From the NCBI RefSeq assembly GCF_016545825.1, contig NC_052614.1, positions 310,001 through 374,000 on the forward strand: a stretch of 64,000 nucleotides of DNA. Direction: 5' to 3'. Position numbers and translations under genes: made by a program. Position 1 is the first letter of the stretch. Every line of letters starts with the position of its first letter. This document shows positions 63,301 to 64,000 of this stretch, piece by piece. Source of the stretch: Eucalyptus grandis (Eukaryota; Streptophyta; Magnoliopsida; Myrtales; Myrtaceae). The notes under the pieces are model-generated. The model had not been told where the DNA came from. It did no database searches and saw only the letters and a program-made list of their open reading frames with translations.

Positions 63301-64000
63301 TTGTACATCTCAGACAATCTCATTAGTGAATTTTTTAGAGCAATTTTTTTCCCAAGATCAAGAGTTCCTAGTGTGTTCACAACATTTTGTCCCTGCATCA
63401 ATGGTCTGCACTTCGAAATTTTGCGGTTACTTTTGCAGTTCTTTCTGGATTTAACGATCTGGAGAAAGCGCTTCGAATTTTTGGAATCTTGGGAGAGATT
63501 AAGCAAAACATAATCTGAATTTTGAGAGGGTGAACATCAGGCTGGGAGGTCAATTGCTTGAGATATATTAGTGCTTTGTGCAGGTGACTCTCAGGACAGT
63601 GATGGTATAGGTTGTTGTCTTCTGAGTGTTGCCTTTCTACAGATTTTCACATAACTGCTGCAGACAAGGGGTTCAGCGAAAATTCTCATTGACTCTGCTT
63701 GTTTCAGAGTTTCCCTCGGAGTTCTGTCTTAAGCAGGGGAACATAACTCTTTTCTTGAATTAACTAAAATCGAATATCCAAATAATGCAGTTTTAATTTT
63801 TATGTCATGCGAATGCCCGCAACAGAATTGCAAGGAGAAGTTGCCAGTGGAATTTGAACAGGCCATAAAAAAGCAAAGGAAAACGTTAATGAGTGGCCTT
63901 GGGCCCTTATTAAAACTTTTTAAATGTGCTTTGGAAATTTAATATTTTGCTTTGAAGTGAGTTCATTAAAATGCGCAATTCTTCCACTTTCAAAGTGTTA
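63301..64000. other. Downstream flank, nothing recognised
   Basis: Short ORFs only; no domain, repeat end or RNA gene seen. Confidence 0.4.

Overview
The window is nuclear DNA of a flowering plant, most likely a woody rosid eudicot. The signs are GT-AG introns, two conserved plant genes split into many exons, a dense load of degenerate retrotransposons and foldback MITEs, and AT-rich intergenic DNA. Myrtaceae is my impression from the repeat style, but nothing in the window proves it. I find three host genes and no bacterial, organellar or viral features.

Host genes. (1) At the left edge, minus strand, are the first two coding exons of an autoinhibited Ca2+-ATPase of the ACA8/ACA10 type (exon 1 at 2639-2800, exon 2 at 45-161), separated by a 2.48 kb intron; the rest lies to the left of the window. 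(2) At 45363-45566, minus strand, is a one-exon, 67-residue protein with two CxxC zinc-ribbon knuckles. (3) At 51997-63034, plus strand, is a complete gene for a CLEC16A/GFS9-TT9 (FPL-domain) protein. I could join 21 exons in phase into an 847-residue protein; it has a GC-rich 5' leader with a 6-codon uORF.

Mobile DNA. 3-45 kb is mainly repeats. The largest object is a nested tower at 27814-41813: a minus-strand Ty1/copia element with a perfect 5-bp target duplication (CTTAT). Into it have inserted a MITE (left LTR), a long-TIR Mutator-like foldback element (30060-31098, inside RT) and an L1-type LINE (31833-39656, 13-bp duplication). The LINE in turn holds two solo LTRs (33138-33827 and 38147-39383). 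All reading frames are broken, and both RT catalytic motifs are altered.

The second theme is a family of 0.5-1.1 kb elements with PIF/Harbinger-like ends (GGGCGCGTTTGG..., 3-bp duplications such as TAA, TTA or ATA) at 5716, 13926, 15950, 19619, 48377 and 49677. Most carry an extremely GC-rich core of variable length, built from short self-complementary words and edged by conserved GGCC(A)AAAG-type sequence. Elements with other types of ends (7472, 25649, 30060) have the same architecture: AT-rich arms and a GC-rich or repetitive core. Two copies (48377-49439 and 49677-50541) lie head to head about 1.5 kb upstream of the TT9-like gene. This shared GC-core architecture is the most unusual signal in the window.

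Stretches not listed as features (about 4.4-5.7, 8.0-9.1, 9.6-13.9, 16.5-19.6, 20.4-21.6, 22.2-24.0, 41.8-45.3, 45.8-48.3 and 63.3-64.0 kb) are AT-rich or low-complexity DNA with short chance ORFs; I recognise no gene in them.
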